A stretch of 64,000 bases of DNA from Lentisphaeria bacterium (lineage in GTDB: Bacteria; Verrucomicrobiota; Lentisphaeria; Victivallales; Victivallaceae). Below, piece after piece: positions 1-8,811 of this stretch. The DNA lies in assembly GCA_017462015.1 (NCBI GenBank), contig JAFTRX010000071.1:1-64000 (forward strand). The letters run 5' to 3'. The notes under the pieces were generated by a model, which saw only the letters and a program-made list of their open reading frames with translations, did no database searches and had not been told where the DNA came from. The position numbers were made by a program, and so were the translations under genes. Numbering within the stretch: position 1 is the first letter of the stretch; each line of letters starts with the position of its first letter.

Positions 1-254
1 AGGAAGCCGAGCAGTAAGCCGCGAGTGAAGCCGATGCAATCGGCTGAACGCAGGCGCTGTAATCGAAGGAAAATACCAGCAAACGTTGCGCGCGACGGGG
101 AACTGGAAAAGAGGGGAGTCCGGCGGGGAGAAAGCCGGAACGGCTGTCTCCCTCCGGCTGGCAAGTTTGAACGCGGTGAAAAGCGTTGCATTGCCTATCG
201 GGTACACCAGCGATTCTGCATGCCAATAGACACACTTTATACCCTCGGGAATAG
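1..254. other. Left-edge region without a recognisable gene, hairpin-rich
   Basis: No frame here gives a convincing protein. It is the 3' flank of the leftward FAD oxidoreductase gene that ends at 255. A 7-bp stem with a 3-base loop lies at 29-45 (AGCCGAT / ATCGGCT). A longer imperfect stem lies near 118-166, pairing a GGGGAGA stretch with TCTCCC. Neither is followed by a T-run on the minus strand, so I do not call a terminator. Confidence 0.4.
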
Positions 255-1976
255 TCAGCGTACTTCAAAGGCAAAGAGTTTTTTACATTCTGCATCCAGC
301 GGGCGGAACTCCACGCGCGTTGCGGTAAAGGGGATTTCGATTTTTACAAAGCGCTGGTAGTTGTTTTCTGTCCGGAACAGCTCTTTGCCATCGGCAAAAA
401 TGGCAAAACTGCGCATGATACTTTCCGGAGGTGTCTGTTCCGGGGCGTTGAGAAAATAGTTCGCCGGTAGGTTCAAGTGCTGGCGCTTGTCTCTCCGGGT
501 GTCCAGATCGCTGTCAAAAATCAGGCGGATGGTGGAGAATTTTTCCGGTTCAGAATAGGAACAAGTCACACTGTCACCGTTTTTGCCGCACCAGAAATTC
601 TGTTGTCCGGGGTAATCGCGGTCGATGCCGTTGCGCAAAACGTCGGCATCTCCGCAAGTTGAGGTGTAGCTTGCCGCTTTGACTTTCGGAGAAATCGTGC
701 GGATCGAGCCGGGGATGGTGCAGTCATTTTCCAGAAGTATCTGCTGGATCTCTGCGTAATCTTCCAACGCGGTATCGCGGATGCTTTTGTTTTTTTGCAA
801 AGCGACCGCTGCCGCAGTTCCGGCGGCTTGTCCCAACAGCATGCAGGTTGCCATCACCCGTGTCGAACTGAGGGCGGTGTGGCTGGCGCTGATATTGCGT
901 CCGGCAAAGAGCAGATTGTTGATGTTGCGTGAATAAAGTGCGCGCAGCGGAATAGTGTACGGTTTTTCCGGAACGATGTTGGTGTTGGCAGTTCCGCGAT
1001 GTTCGATGCCGCCGGGGTGGTGGTCGTCGATGGGCCATCCGCCGTAAGCGATGGCATCGTGGAAGATTTTTCCGGAGGTGACATCGTTCTGATTGAGCAT
1101 GTAATCACCGACATAGCGGCGGCTTTCGCGTTTGCCGGGGAGGAATCCCACCCAGTCTACAGCATAATTTTCCACTCCGTGATCGCCGTGGTTTTTCATG
1201 TGATCCCAGACGCCGAGCATGGTGGCAAGGAGTTCATCGCGCAAAACTTCGGTATCGGCGATGGAGTCTGCCATGCCGCCGAGTTCCACCCACCAGAAGT
1301 TCTGACAGAGCCCCATTTTGTGACCGCGGGCGGGAAAAGATTCTTCGTCGGGGTACTTTTTTGCCCACGTTGGAGGAATAAATTTTTGAGGAGCAGTCAT
1401 CTCCCGAGCCTGAAGCAGACAACTCATGCCCATGGTGCGTTTGTCTGGAGTATCCTGCGCGAGAGATTCAGAAAACTCGGTCTTTGCTTCTCTGCCGATG
1501 CGGACTTCCGCATTGGTAAGCGGAGCCAGAATACTGTCCCCGGAACAGTCGGCAAAGAGTTGGGCTTTTACTTCGTGAAATTGCTGAGTGGTCTGCTGAT
1601 AACCGCGAATGGAGAGGATATTGTTTCCATCCATAGTTGCATCCAGACAGGAACAGTTGAATAAAGTGGTCAAATTTTCCTGCTTTGCGACCATTTCGTA
1701 GGTGATGGAATCCCAGATGGAATAATTCGCACCGGTGTTGCGGTAACGGTTTTCCAACCGCAGTTCCTCGATCAAACCGGTTTCCAGAAGTTGGGGACTG
1801 CCGCAAACCCACATGCGGATTTCTCCGGAAGCGTTGCCGCCGGGGACGGGGCGTTCATGCATAAGAAGGGTTTTTATTCCGCAGCGGGCGGCGGAAATAG
1901 CGGCGCCCATACCGGCAAGCCCGCCGCCGACTACGCAGAACTGAACTTCGTGAAAAACGGTTTTTAAAGCAGACAT
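255..1976 (-). CDS. FAD-dependent oxidoreductase (FAD_oxidored family)
   Basis: This 573-residue flavoprotein has an N-terminal dinucleotide-binding fold: the GGGLAG motif at residues 17-22 follows a beta strand, and an acidic residue (E41) ends the second strand, as expected for FAD. After the FAD part come about 130 residues that look like an extra beta-rich domain. The family (PF12831) is widespread in Lentisphaerae, Planctomycetes and Bacteroidetes, often near carbohydrate genes, and its substrates are mostly unknown. There is no signal peptide, so it is probably cytoplasmic. It has its own promoter at 2016-2044 and is divergent from the tad operon. Substrate and reaction cannot be named from the sequence. 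Confidence 0.85.
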   Translation of the reverse strand: MSALKTVFHEVQFCVVGGGLAGMGAAISAARCGIKTLLMHERPVPGGNASGEIRMWVCGSPQLLETGLIEELRLENRYRNTGANYSIWDSITYEMVAKQENLTTLFNCSCLDATMDGNNILSIRGYQQTTQQFHEVKAQLFADCSGDSILAPLTNAEVRIGREAKTEFSESLAQDTPDKRTMGMSCLLQAREMTAPQKFIPPTWAKKYPDEESFPARGHKMGLCQNFWWVELGGMADSIADTEVLRDELLATMLGVWDHMKNHGDHGVENYAVDWVGFLPGKRESRRYVGDYMLNQNDVTSGKIFHDAIAYGGWPIDDHHPGGIEHRGTANTNIVPEKPYTIPLRALYSRNINNLLFAGRNISASHTALSSTRVMATCMLLGQAAGTAAAVALQKNKSIRDTALEDYAEIQQILLENDCTIPGSIRTISPKVKAASYTSTCGDADVLRNGIDRDYPGQQNFWCGKNGDSVTCSYSEPEKFSTIRLIFDSDLDTRRDKRQHLNLPANYFLNAPEQTPPESIMRSFAIFADGKELFRTENNYQRFVKIEIPFTATRVEFRPLDAECKKLFAFEVR

Positions 1977-2015
1977 ATTGACCTATCCTTGTTTGGAAAA
2001 CTGTAAATGTACTGT

Positions 2016-2044
2016 AATATAATGCTTTGACCGGGGTAAATCAA
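2016..2044 (-). promoter_or_regulatory. Sigma70-type promoter of the FAD oxidoreductase gene
   Basis: On the minus strand a -35 TTGATT (2039-2044) and a -10 TATATT (2016-2021) are separated by 17 bases. The -10 lies about 40 bases upstream of the ATG at 1976. It is divergent from the tad promoter at 2088-2116. Confidence 0.7.
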
Positions 2045-2087
2045 TATAAAGCTGAGGAAAAAGGTATGAATTTTTTACAAATATGGG

Positions 2088-2116
2088 TTGTCAAATCAAT
2101 CAACCTGTACTATATT
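2088..2116 (+). promoter_or_regulatory. Sigma70-type promoter of the tad/FHA/PEGA operon
   Basis: TTGTCA (2088-2093), a 17-base spacer and TATATT (2111-2116) lie 46 bases before the tadB start at 2163. It is the only good promoter seen ahead of the seven closely packed genes to 9843. Confidence 0.7.
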
Positions 2117-2162
2117 TATATTGATGTATTGAAAATATTCAAATATAGGGAGTCGACAGTCT

Positions 2163-3047
2163 ATGTTCAGCAGTTCATTCTGGCCGGGAGCGTGTGCGTT
2201 CGCCGGAGTTGTGCTGGCGGCAATATCTGTTATTGATTTCGTCATGTATGTTGCCAGCCGTTACCGTGAACGTTATTTGCAGGAGACCCGGACTGAGCTG
2301 GATGATGTGCTTATTCAAATCCCTGCCGCCCGGGTGCTGGATATCAGTATCGCGTTCAGTGCCGTCGGAGTGGTGGTTTCCACGTTGGTGATGACTTTTT
2401 CTGCGGAGAATATCTCAGTGGAAACTCTGGTTTTGGTGTCGCTGGTTGCGGCGTGTGTCATGTTTCCCATACCGCGGTTTATTTTGCGCTATCTTAAAGT
2501 GCGGCGGTTGAACAAGTTCAGTGTTCAGCTGGAAGATGCTCTCAATATGATAAACGGCGCGCTGAAAGCCGGATTCAGTATCAACCAGGCTTTGGAAGAG
2601 GTCGCTGAACAGGATATTCATCCGTTGTCAGTGGAGTTCCGGTTGCTGACGAAGGAGATACGTTTGGGGGTTTCTCTGGAACAGGCGTTGGACAATATGT
2701 CGCGCCGGTTGGAGTCAGACGATTTTGAACTGGTCGCCGTGGCGATTTCCACTGCTCGCAAGACCGGTGGTGAATTGACCGGCACTCTTGCCCGGGTGGC
2801 AACGTTGATCCGGGAGCGGGTGCGGATAAATCAGAAGGTTATGGCTTTGACCGCAATGGGCAGATTGCAGGCATTGATGATTGGTGTCATGCCGTTTCTC
2901 TTGTTGTTGGGAATGTATAAAGTCAGTCCTCATCTGATTGACTCCTTTTTTGCCACACCGATCGGTATCATCGTGCTGATTTTTGTCACGATCATGGACG
3001 TGGCGGGATTCCTGTGGATACGCAAAATCACCAAAATCGAGGTTTGA
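2163..3047 (+). CDS. tadB: TadB-like inner-membrane protein, type II secretion F domain
   Basis: 294 residues. Two hydrophobic segments near the N-terminus (about 5-25 and 60-105) and two at the C-terminus (about 240-290) flank a cytoplasmic helical T2SF domain with the typical phrases ALKAGFSINQALEE and GGELTGTLARVATLIRERVR. TadB/TadC form the inner-membrane platform of tight-adherence (Flp) pili. It is first in a seven-gene operon and tadC follows after 3 bases. No TadA ATPase, TadZ, CpaC secretin or Flp pilin is in the window, so the rest of the machine must be elsewhere. The ATG at 2163 fits the promoter, although the ribosome-binding site is weak. Confidence 0.85.
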   Translation: MFSSSFWPGACAFAGVVLAAISVIDFVMYVASRYRERYLQETRTELDDVLIQIPAARVLDISIAFSAVGVVVSTLVMTFSAENISVETLVLVSLVAACVMFPIPRFILRYLKVRRLNKFSVQLEDALNMINGALKAGFSINQALEEVAEQDIHPLSVEFRLLTKEIRLGVSLEQALDNMSRRLESDDFELVAVAISTARKTGGELTGTLARVATLIRERVRINQKVMALTAMGRLQALMIGVMPFLLLLGMYKVSPHLIDSFFATPIGIIVLIFVTIMDVAGFLWIRKITKIEV

Positions 3048-3050
3048 ACG

Positions 3051-3923
3051 ATGAATCCATTGTTAAGTTTTATCACTGCAGCGCTTACCGGAGGATGTGT
3101 CGGCATTTGTTTTTGGCTTTTCTGCCGGATGATGGCGCAAATCAAGTTGGAAAAAAGTCAGGAATTGGCAAAACCCTTGCCCATATTGTTCCGGATGTCG
3201 ATGCCGTTTCTGCCGATGGTGCGGCCGTTGGCGCAGAGACCGCTGTTTGCTCAAATGGTGGAAAGTGACAACAGCCGTTTGCAGATGGCTGGATTTGATG
3301 AAGTCATTCCGGCGCTGGATATGGTCGGGTTGCGGATAATCTTTGTTATCGACGCAGTGGTTCTGCTGTTCATCGGAGCGCTTGGCGGCAATATGATGAT
3401 GTGTCTGATCGTGGCGATGCTCTTTGCATTCTTTCCGACGTTGTGGCTGCGTGGAACGATCAAAAAACGTCATACGGCGATAATGAAAGCCTTGCCCAAT
3501 GTGCTGGACTTGCTGACGTTGTCTGTGGAGTCCGGACGGGATTTGCTGTCCGCGCTCAAGGAGATTCTGGAACGGCGCAAACTTGACCCGCTTGGTGAAG
3601 AATTGCTCAGAACATTTCAGGAAATCCAGCTCGGACGAAAGCGTACTGAAGCATTGCGCGCATTGAGCAAACGGGTGAAACAAGTCGACCTGACAGCTAC
3701 GATAAATGCCATGATACAAGCTGAAGAATATGGCGTAAGTATCGGTCAGCTGCTTCGTATTCAGGGAGATATGCAGCGGGGCAAGCGTTTTGCCATGGCA
3801 GAAAAACTTGCCAATGAATCCAGTGTTAAAATTATTATCCCGGTGGTGATCTGCGTGTTGCCTGCGGTCTTTTTGATATTGATGGGGCCGCTGGTGATGA
3901 ACACATTGCGGATGTTCCGGTGA
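3051..3923 (+). CDS. tadC: TadC-like inner-membrane protein, type II secretion F domain
   Basis: 290 residues, the second T2SF protein and the usual partner of TadB. An N-terminal membrane segment (about 7-25) is followed by two more near 100-140, a cytoplasmic T2SF helical domain (about 155-250) with the phrase SVESGRDLLSALKEI, and a C-terminal membrane helix. The charged linker after the first membrane segment is typical for TadC. It starts 3 bases after tadB and ends 1 base before the DUF192 gene, so all three are surely co-transcribed. It most likely forms a heteromeric platform with TadB that passes pilin subunits. Confidence 0.85.
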   Translation: MNPLLSFITAALTGGCVGICFWLFCRMMAQIKLEKSQELAKPLPILFRMSMPFLPMVRPLAQRPLFAQMVESDNSRLQMAGFDEVIPALDMVGLRIIFVIDAVVLLFIGALGGNMMMCLIVAMLFAFFPTLWLRGTIKKRHTAIMKALPNVLDLLTLSVESGRDLLSALKEILERRKLDPLGEELLRTFQEIQLGRKRTEALRALSKRVKQVDLTATINAMIQAEEYGVSIGQLLRIQGDMQRGKRFAMAEKLANESSVKIIIPVVICVLPAVFLILMGPLVMNTLRMFR

Positions 3924-3924
3924 T

Positions 3925-4293
3925 ATGATAAAAAAAATGAGTATTCTCCCCGGTGGTATTGTTGCCGCGGAGCGGGCATTTTTTGCCCGTTCAGTTTGGG
4001 CGCGGACGCGGGGGATGATCGGACGGCGGTTCAAAACGGCGCCGTTTGAGGCGATGGTGTTTGAAAATTGCAGTGCGGTGCATTGCTGTTGGATGATTGA
4101 AAAGATTGATGTGATCTTTGTTTCTGAGGATTTTGAAGTTGTCAAAGTGTGTCCCCATGTGCGGCCGTGGAGTGTGGTTTGCGGCGGCAAAGGTGCAAAA
4201 CACGCCATTGAGATCGCGGCGGGGCGCGCAGAGAGTTTGAAGTTGAAGCCGGGGGTGAAACTGGCTTTTATGGAAGTTGATGATACACCATGA
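3925..4293 (+). CDS. DUF192 family protein
   Basis: 122 residues matching the small COG1430/DUF192 fold: an early motif (ARTRGMIGRR), a central GAMVFEN-like strand, a polar loop where the family normally has an IHTFFM-like phrase (here AVHCCWM), then IDVIFVSEDFEVVKV and a C-terminal AIEIAAGRAE helix. Many family members carry a signal peptide, but this one does not. The biochemical role of the family is unsettled. It is found here inside a Tad operon, as it is in several other genomes with pilus genes. The ATG at 3925 is 1 base past the tadC stop. Confidence 0.8.
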   Translation: MIKKMSILPGGIVAAERAFFARSVWARTRGMIGRRFKTAPFEAMVFENCSAVHCCWMIEKIDVIFVSEDFEVVKVCPHVRPWSVVCGGKGAKHAIEIAAGRAESLKLKPGVKLAFMEVDDTP

Positions 4294-4335
4294 TATTTGC
4301 ATGGATTTTGAGTTAATACAGGAAAGTATGTTGAT

Positions 4336-5796
4336 ATGAAAATTAAATTTACCAGTGGGGAACATTCCGGAAAGATAATGGAATTTTCGGATGTGGAAAT
4401 TACCATCGGCAGAGAAGACGGTAATTTAATACAGCTTCTTACCGGCGGGGTGTCGCGTTACCATGCTAAAATCGTCCGTTTGGAGCAGGGGAGTTGGATC
4501 ATCACCGACTTGGGAAGCACAAACGGTGTGAAGATCGACGGTAAGCTTATTCAGGGGGAACGGGTGTTGTGTGCCGGAGATGTGGTGACTGTCGGCGAAC
4601 AGAAGTTTGAAATTATTGAGCTTGAAACCTTTGCTCGGGTGAATTTTCAGCCGGTGATGGATGAAAAAAACGTTGCTCCGGCGGGAGATGAAACGCCGGT
4701 TCCGGCAGCTCAGGAAAACCCGGGCGAACCGGAAAAACCCCAGATTTCCGGAGAGAAACTGCTTGCGGATTTGAAGTCTGCCGGAAACAGTCTCTTTAAC
4801 GCCGCGCAGAGCAAAGTCCGCAACAGCAGTAACAACACGGACAGCAGCAAGCTTCCTCCGGCAGAAGGACATGTTGAGCGTAAAAAGTTCAAGCGGATGT
4901 TCAATATAGTCTTTTACAGCTGTATTTCCGTATGTCTGATTTGCGTTTTGAAGTTTGTATTTTTTCCGGATGCTCCGGCAAATAGCACTGCTCCCAAAAG
5001 TATTGACCAGTCCCGTGCGGTCATCTATTTTGAGCGGGTGGAGTATGATGCTGTGAAAAAGAGCGCGTTCCGGGTGGAAGTGCGGATCGAAAATGGAATA
5101 ATGAGTTGCGTGCTGGATGATGTTGCCGGTATGCGCCACTTCAAACGGGAAATCAAAATCACCGGAAATTACGAAAACGAACTGGATATTTTGCTGCAAA
5201 AACTTGAGCGCAGTGGAATATTCAAATCCAAATCAGATAAAGAGATACCCGAAGAAGCTGAAAAAGACCGCTGTCATCTGGTCATCGTTGCCGGTAACCA
5301 ACTCAGCGATTACCGTTGTTCTCCCAACAGTGCCAGTGCGGAGTTTCAGGAGTGCCACTCGGCATTGAAAGAGTTTCTCTTCTGCTTCGGCTTGAGTACC
5401 ATCGCTCAGAACCGCACCGAAGTCGAGGAGGATGCGCGTTCTCATTTGCGTAACGCGATTGAAAAAAAGGAGAATTATCTTGCTGATTTGTCATATCTCC
5501 GCGAGGCGGCAAGAGAGTTTGAAGCGGCCATCAGCTGTTATGAGCAGTTTGTGCCGGCTCCGCCGGAATTGAAGATCGCCAAGAGCGAATTGGCTCAGGT
5601 AAATCAGTTGCGCAAACAGAAGCTGAAAGAGTATCAGGATGAGTTTGAGCGCAGCCGTCGCCGCAACGATTATTCCGGAATGATGACGGCGTGCAAAGCG
5701 ATCATGAAAATCGCCGGAGAACGGTCTATTGCTTATCGTGAGGCAGCAAACATGCTGCTCCGGGTGCGGAAACTTGATTCCCAGAGGAGAAAATGA
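4336..5796 (+). CDS. FHA-domain transmembrane protein
   Basis: 486 residues. A forkhead-associated domain at about 15-95 keeps the phosphothreonine-binding positions: G25-R26, S40 with H43, and N63-G64. A proline- and glutamate-rich linker leads to one membrane helix at about 189-210. The region after it (about 220-480) contains an unrecognised alpha/beta part and then a long charged helical region (about 400-480) that looks TPR-like or coiled-coil. Orientation is likely FHA inside and the C-terminal part outside. It overlaps the PEGA lipoprotein gene by 4 bases. In a Tad operon an FHA protein could read Ser/Thr phosphorylation to control the apparatus (inference); no kinase is in the window. 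Confidence 0.82.
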   Translation: MKIKFTSGEHSGKIMEFSDVEITIGREDGNLIQLLTGGVSRYHAKIVRLEQGSWIITDLGSTNGVKIDGKLIQGERVLCAGDVVTVGEQKFEIIELETFARVNFQPVMDEKNVAPAGDETPVPAAQENPGEPEKPQISGEKLLADLKSAGNSLFNAAQSKVRNSSNNTDSSKLPPAEGHVERKKFKRMFNIVFYSCISVCLICVLKFVFFPDAPANSTAPKSIDQSRAVIYFERVEYDAVKKSAFRVEVRIENGIMSCVLDDVAGMRHFKREIKITGNYENELDILLQKLERSGIFKSKSDKEIPEEAEKDRCHLVIVAGNQLSDYRCSPNSASAEFQECHSALKEFLFCFGLSTIAQNRTEVEEDARSHLRNAIEKKENYLADLSYLREAAREFEAAISCYEQFVPAPPELKIAKSELAQVNQLRKQKLKEYQDEFERSRRRNDYSGMMTACKAIMKIAGERSIAYREAANMLLRVRKLDSQRRK

Positions 5797-7157
5797 AGAT
5801 GTGGTGTAAAATTAACAATATGTGGAAGTCCTGCTGTTGTGCATTGCCGGTGATTTGCGTATTGCTCTTCTCCGGCTGTGGACAGGATAAGGGTAATAAA
5901 AAGGTCACCGTCCATTTTTCCGGACCGGCAGGCATGGTGATGAGCTTCAACGGCAAAGAGCTTTCCGGTGTGACCAGAAAAATGTATCCCGGAGTCTATT
6001 TGTTCAAATTCACTGCGCCGGGACACAAGCCGCTGTGGAAGCAGTTCAAAATAAGTGCTGCCAGCAATAATTCCACGGAAAAAGTCCGCATGGAAGTTGA
6101 GCGTTCAGCTGTCATCATAACCTGTTTTGTCGATGGTAAAAAAGGCGATCCCGGTGCAAAAGTGTTTTTCAACGGGAATGAATACGGCACTACGCCGTGT
6201 TTGATCCCGTCGCTGGAACCGGGGTTGCACGAGGTGGTGTTGTCGCATCCGGGATACGCGTCTAAAACGCTGAAACTCCGGGTCGCTGACGGTCGTCCGC
6301 TTCCGTTGATCCGGGAGAAATTGACCAGTATCATCGGCACGCTGCAGGTGGAAGGTTTTCCGGAAGGTGCGCAACTTTTCATCGGTGGCAAATTTGTCGG
6401 AAAGGTTCCGCTTCAGGAGAAATTCGATGCCGGAAAATATCTGTTGGAACTGCGCGCGCCGGGGTTTGTTACCAAAACGCAGGAGGTGACGGTCGTTCCG
6501 GAGAAAACGGTGAGAAGCAGGATACGGCTGAATCCGGTTCCAAGCTCGCTTGAGATCATATCATCCCCGGAAAATGCGGTGTGCTTTGTCGATGGCAGGA
6601 AGTACGGAACGACTCCGTGCAAAGTGGATAACCTTGCACCCGGTAATCACCGGGTGGAACTCCGTCTGCTGGGATTCCCCAATCACATCGAGATGGTCGA
6701 TGTCAAGCCCGGAAGTCACGAGAAGCTGAAGATCACCATGGAAAGCGGTTTCGGCACGGCGCGGTTGAATATCCGTCCGGCAGGCGTGGATGTGCTGGTT
6801 GACGGCAAGCTGGTCGGCAAGACGGTTCCGGATCCGCGTTTCCCCAAAGATACGGTGCCGATCGTGGTGAAAAATCTGGAGCCGGGAAGACATACATGTG
6901 AACTTTCCCACCCCCGGGGAAAACCGAAAACGATAAAGAAGTTTTACTTTAACGTGGTCAAAGGTAAGTTGACCGAGTGTCCGGTCATGGAGATTTGGGT
7001 GGCAAATGCCGAAATCACCCATGTCGCCAATGGATTGAAAGATGAAGTTAGAATCATTCGCATTGATGAGGTTGAAGTGGAATATTCTCCGCAGCCCGGG
7101 GTCAGTGTTACGGAGAAGTTGAAGAATGTCAGGGTGCGCAAACTTGAAAACAGGTAA
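5793..7157 (+). CDS. PEGA-repeat lipoprotein
   Basis: 454 residues. A lipobox (LFSGC) places the lipidated cysteine at residue 29, so it should be membrane-anchored in the periplasm. The mature part is a string of beta-sandwich PEGA repeats at about 36-98 (divergent), 105-170, 181-247, 250-317 and 320-390. The characteristic VDGxxxGTTPC and LEPGxHxVELxxPGY phrases are seen at least twice. PEGA domains are linked to surface layers and cell-envelope polysaccharide binding. It starts inside the FHA stop (ATGA overlap), so the two are translationally coupled and may act together across the membrane. The downstream GT-C gene begins within its last 32 bases. Confidence 0.87.
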   Translation: MKMWCKINNMWKSCCCALPVICVLLFSGCGQDKGNKKVTVHFSGPAGMVMSFNGKELSGVTRKMYPGVYLFKFTAPGHKPLWKQFKISAASNNSTEKVRMEVERSAVIITCFVDGKKGDPGAKVFFNGNEYGTTPCLIPSLEPGLHEVVLSHPGYASKTLKLRVADGRPLPLIREKLTSIIGTLQVEGFPEGAQLFIGGKFVGKVPLQEKFDAGKYLLELRAPGFVTKTQEVTVVPEKTVRSRIRLNPVPSSLEIISSPENAVCFVDGRKYGTTPCKVDNLAPGNHRVELRLLGFPNHIEMVDVKPGSHEKLKITMESGFGTARLNIRPAGVDVLVDGKLVGKTVPDPRFPKDTVPIVVKNLEPGRHTCELSHPRGKPKTIKKFYFNVVKGKLTECPVMEIWVANAEITHVANGLKDEVRIIRIDEVEVEYSPQPGVSVTEKLKNVRVRKLENR

Positions 7158-8808
7158 AACGCTTCCGGCATCGTTGATTGCTGAAAACAGCCGGGGCAAC
7201 CTGGGGTCGATCATCAGTATTGTTATCTTTTTTCTGCTGGTCTTTGCCTGGTGGACTTTTTCCGGCAGAGAACTGTTGCGGCAGGAGGGATTTTTTGCCA
7301 CCTGTGCGCAGGAGTGCCGGTTCGGTTTGCAAACCAGTGCGCACGGAGTTGTGCGGCAGGATGTCCAGCCGCTCTATCCGGCACTGACGGCGTTGTTGTA
7401 TCGCGCCGGGATACCGATGGAGATGGCGTTGCGGCTGATTTCTATTGTGATGATGGCGGCGTGGGCACTGCTTGCCGGAATTGCAGTTGCCATGCGGCGC
7501 AACTTCCGTGCCGGAGTGGTCACGGTTTGCTGTTGTGTCGGGTCGATTCTGGCGATGGATAAAGGTATTGACGGGTCGCCTGCGGCAATGACGGCATTCT
7601 TTTTACTGGCGGCACAGCTGGTGTTTTTCCATTACGGAAGCCGCTTTGCCAACTGGAATAAGGCGTGGCTGGGCGCGGCGGCATTGTGGATATTGGCATT
7701 TTTGTCCGGCGGTCCGGTGACGATATGGTATTTTGTGCTTCCGCTGTTGTTTCTGCGCCGTCCGCTTTCGGTTGGAAGCAAATTCAATGCGCCGGGATTC
7801 TTTATCGGCGGCGCGGCGATGGTGATTACGGTGATTGCCTGGGGAGTTGCCGCAGGAATCAGCGTGAACAGTGATTTTATCACCGTGAGTGACTTTTCTA
7901 CGTTGGATTATCTCCAACAGCTGATATCGTTACCGGCGGTGTTTGCGGTGCGGATGATGCCGTGGACATTGTTGTGCTGGCTGCCGTTCTGCGCGGCATT
8001 GCAGCAGTTGGATGTCACGCCGGTATTCAGCAAATATTTACGGACGCTGTTCTTTTCCACATTCATATTTTTCTGGTTGATGCCGGAACGTCCGGGGAGT
8101 GAATTGTTCATCATCGTTGGACCGCTGGCAATGCTGACCGGACTCTATTATGAGCTGGGCATAAGGAGATATTGGAAGTGGTTCCGGCAGAGTTTCGTTT
8201 TCGGAGAAGTGTTCATTGCCGGCGTTGCTGTTGCGATGGCAGTGCTGAGCTTTTTCCCGGATGCGTGGTTGAATGAAATTCCGTTTGTTCAGGCGCAATG
8301 GTGGCGTTTCCGCAGCGTGCCATCTTATATGCCGGTCGTGTATGCGGCAATTGCCGTTGTGCTGCTGCTCCTGATCGGATTCCATCTTCGCAAGCGGGTG
8401 GCTCCGGTGTGGTATATGCTGCTGAATGTGGCATTTGTGCTGGCGGTATTTTTCAACGCGCTGCTGTTGCCGAACTACACTGCGGAAACCCGGTGGCGGA
8501 CTCTGGGGGCGGATATTGCCGCGGCAATACCGAAAACGGAAGAGGTCGGTGTTTTGCATAAACTTGATATTGACGGCATGTTTTGCGGACTCTTCTACTC
8601 CGGCGTGCCGGTGAAGAAAATCCGTACACTTGATGAACTGCCGACATCGGAAACGGTATATCTTATATCGTCAAGTTTCCCCCGGCACTTCGGCTGGCGC
8701 TGGGCGCCTTTACTGCCGCCGGGGTATACGTTTGAAGACAAACAGCTTTTTATGTGGCGCGGTGTGCCGGTTCCGCCGGTCGATGAAGACGAAGTGGAGG
8801 CACAGTAA
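7126..8808 (+). CDS. GT-C type membrane glycosyltransferase (PMT/ArnT-like)
   Basis: 560 residues with about 11-12 hydrophobic helices and an early acidic phrase after the first membrane segment (GRELLRQEGFF), where GT-C enzymes carry their catalytic acidic residue. The family transfers sugars from polyprenyl-phosphate carriers on the periplasmic side. The last 100 residues form a soluble domain. The ATG at 7126 overlaps the PEGA gene by 32 bases and has a GAGAAG-type site upstream; a later start is possible. The operon position suggests it glycosylates or decorates a product of the Tad/FHA/PEGA module (inference). The sugar and acceptor are unknown. Confidence 0.7.
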   Translation: MSGCANLKTGKTLPASLIAENSRGNLGSIISIVIFFLLVFAWWTFSGRELLRQEGFFATCAQECRFGLQTSAHGVVRQDVQPLYPALTALLYRAGIPMEMALRLISIVMMAAWALLAGIAVAMRRNFRAGVVTVCCCVGSILAMDKGIDGSPAAMTAFFLLAAQLVFFHYGSRFANWNKAWLGAAALWILAFLSGGPVTIWYFVLPLLFLRRPLSVGSKFNAPGFFIGGAAMVITVIAWGVAAGISVNSDFITVSDFSTLDYLQQLISLPAVFAVRMMPWTLLCWLPFCAALQQLDVTPVFSKYLRTLFFSTFIFFWLMPERPGSELFIIVGPLAMLTGLYYELGIRRYWKWFRQSFVFGEVFIAGVAVAMAVLSFFPDAWLNEIPFVQAQWWRFRSVPSYMPVVYAAIAVVLLLLIGFHLRKRVAPVWYMLLNVAFVLAVFFNALLLPNYTAETRWRTLGADIAAAIPKTEEVGVLHKLDIDGMFCGLFYSGVPVKKIRTLDELPTSETVYLISSSFPRHFGWRWAPLLPPGYTFEDKQLFMWRGVPVPPVDEDEVEAQ

Positions 8809-8811
8809 GTT

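Noticed and set aside
25-360. Open frame of 111 codons on the plus strand
   Set aside because: Runs into the antisense of the FAD oxidoreductase, has no ribosome-binding site and resembles no family.
3063-4406. 447-codon frame on the minus strand across tadC and DUF192
   Set aside because: Antisense shadow of well-supported genes, with a His/Gln-rich composition typical of shadows.
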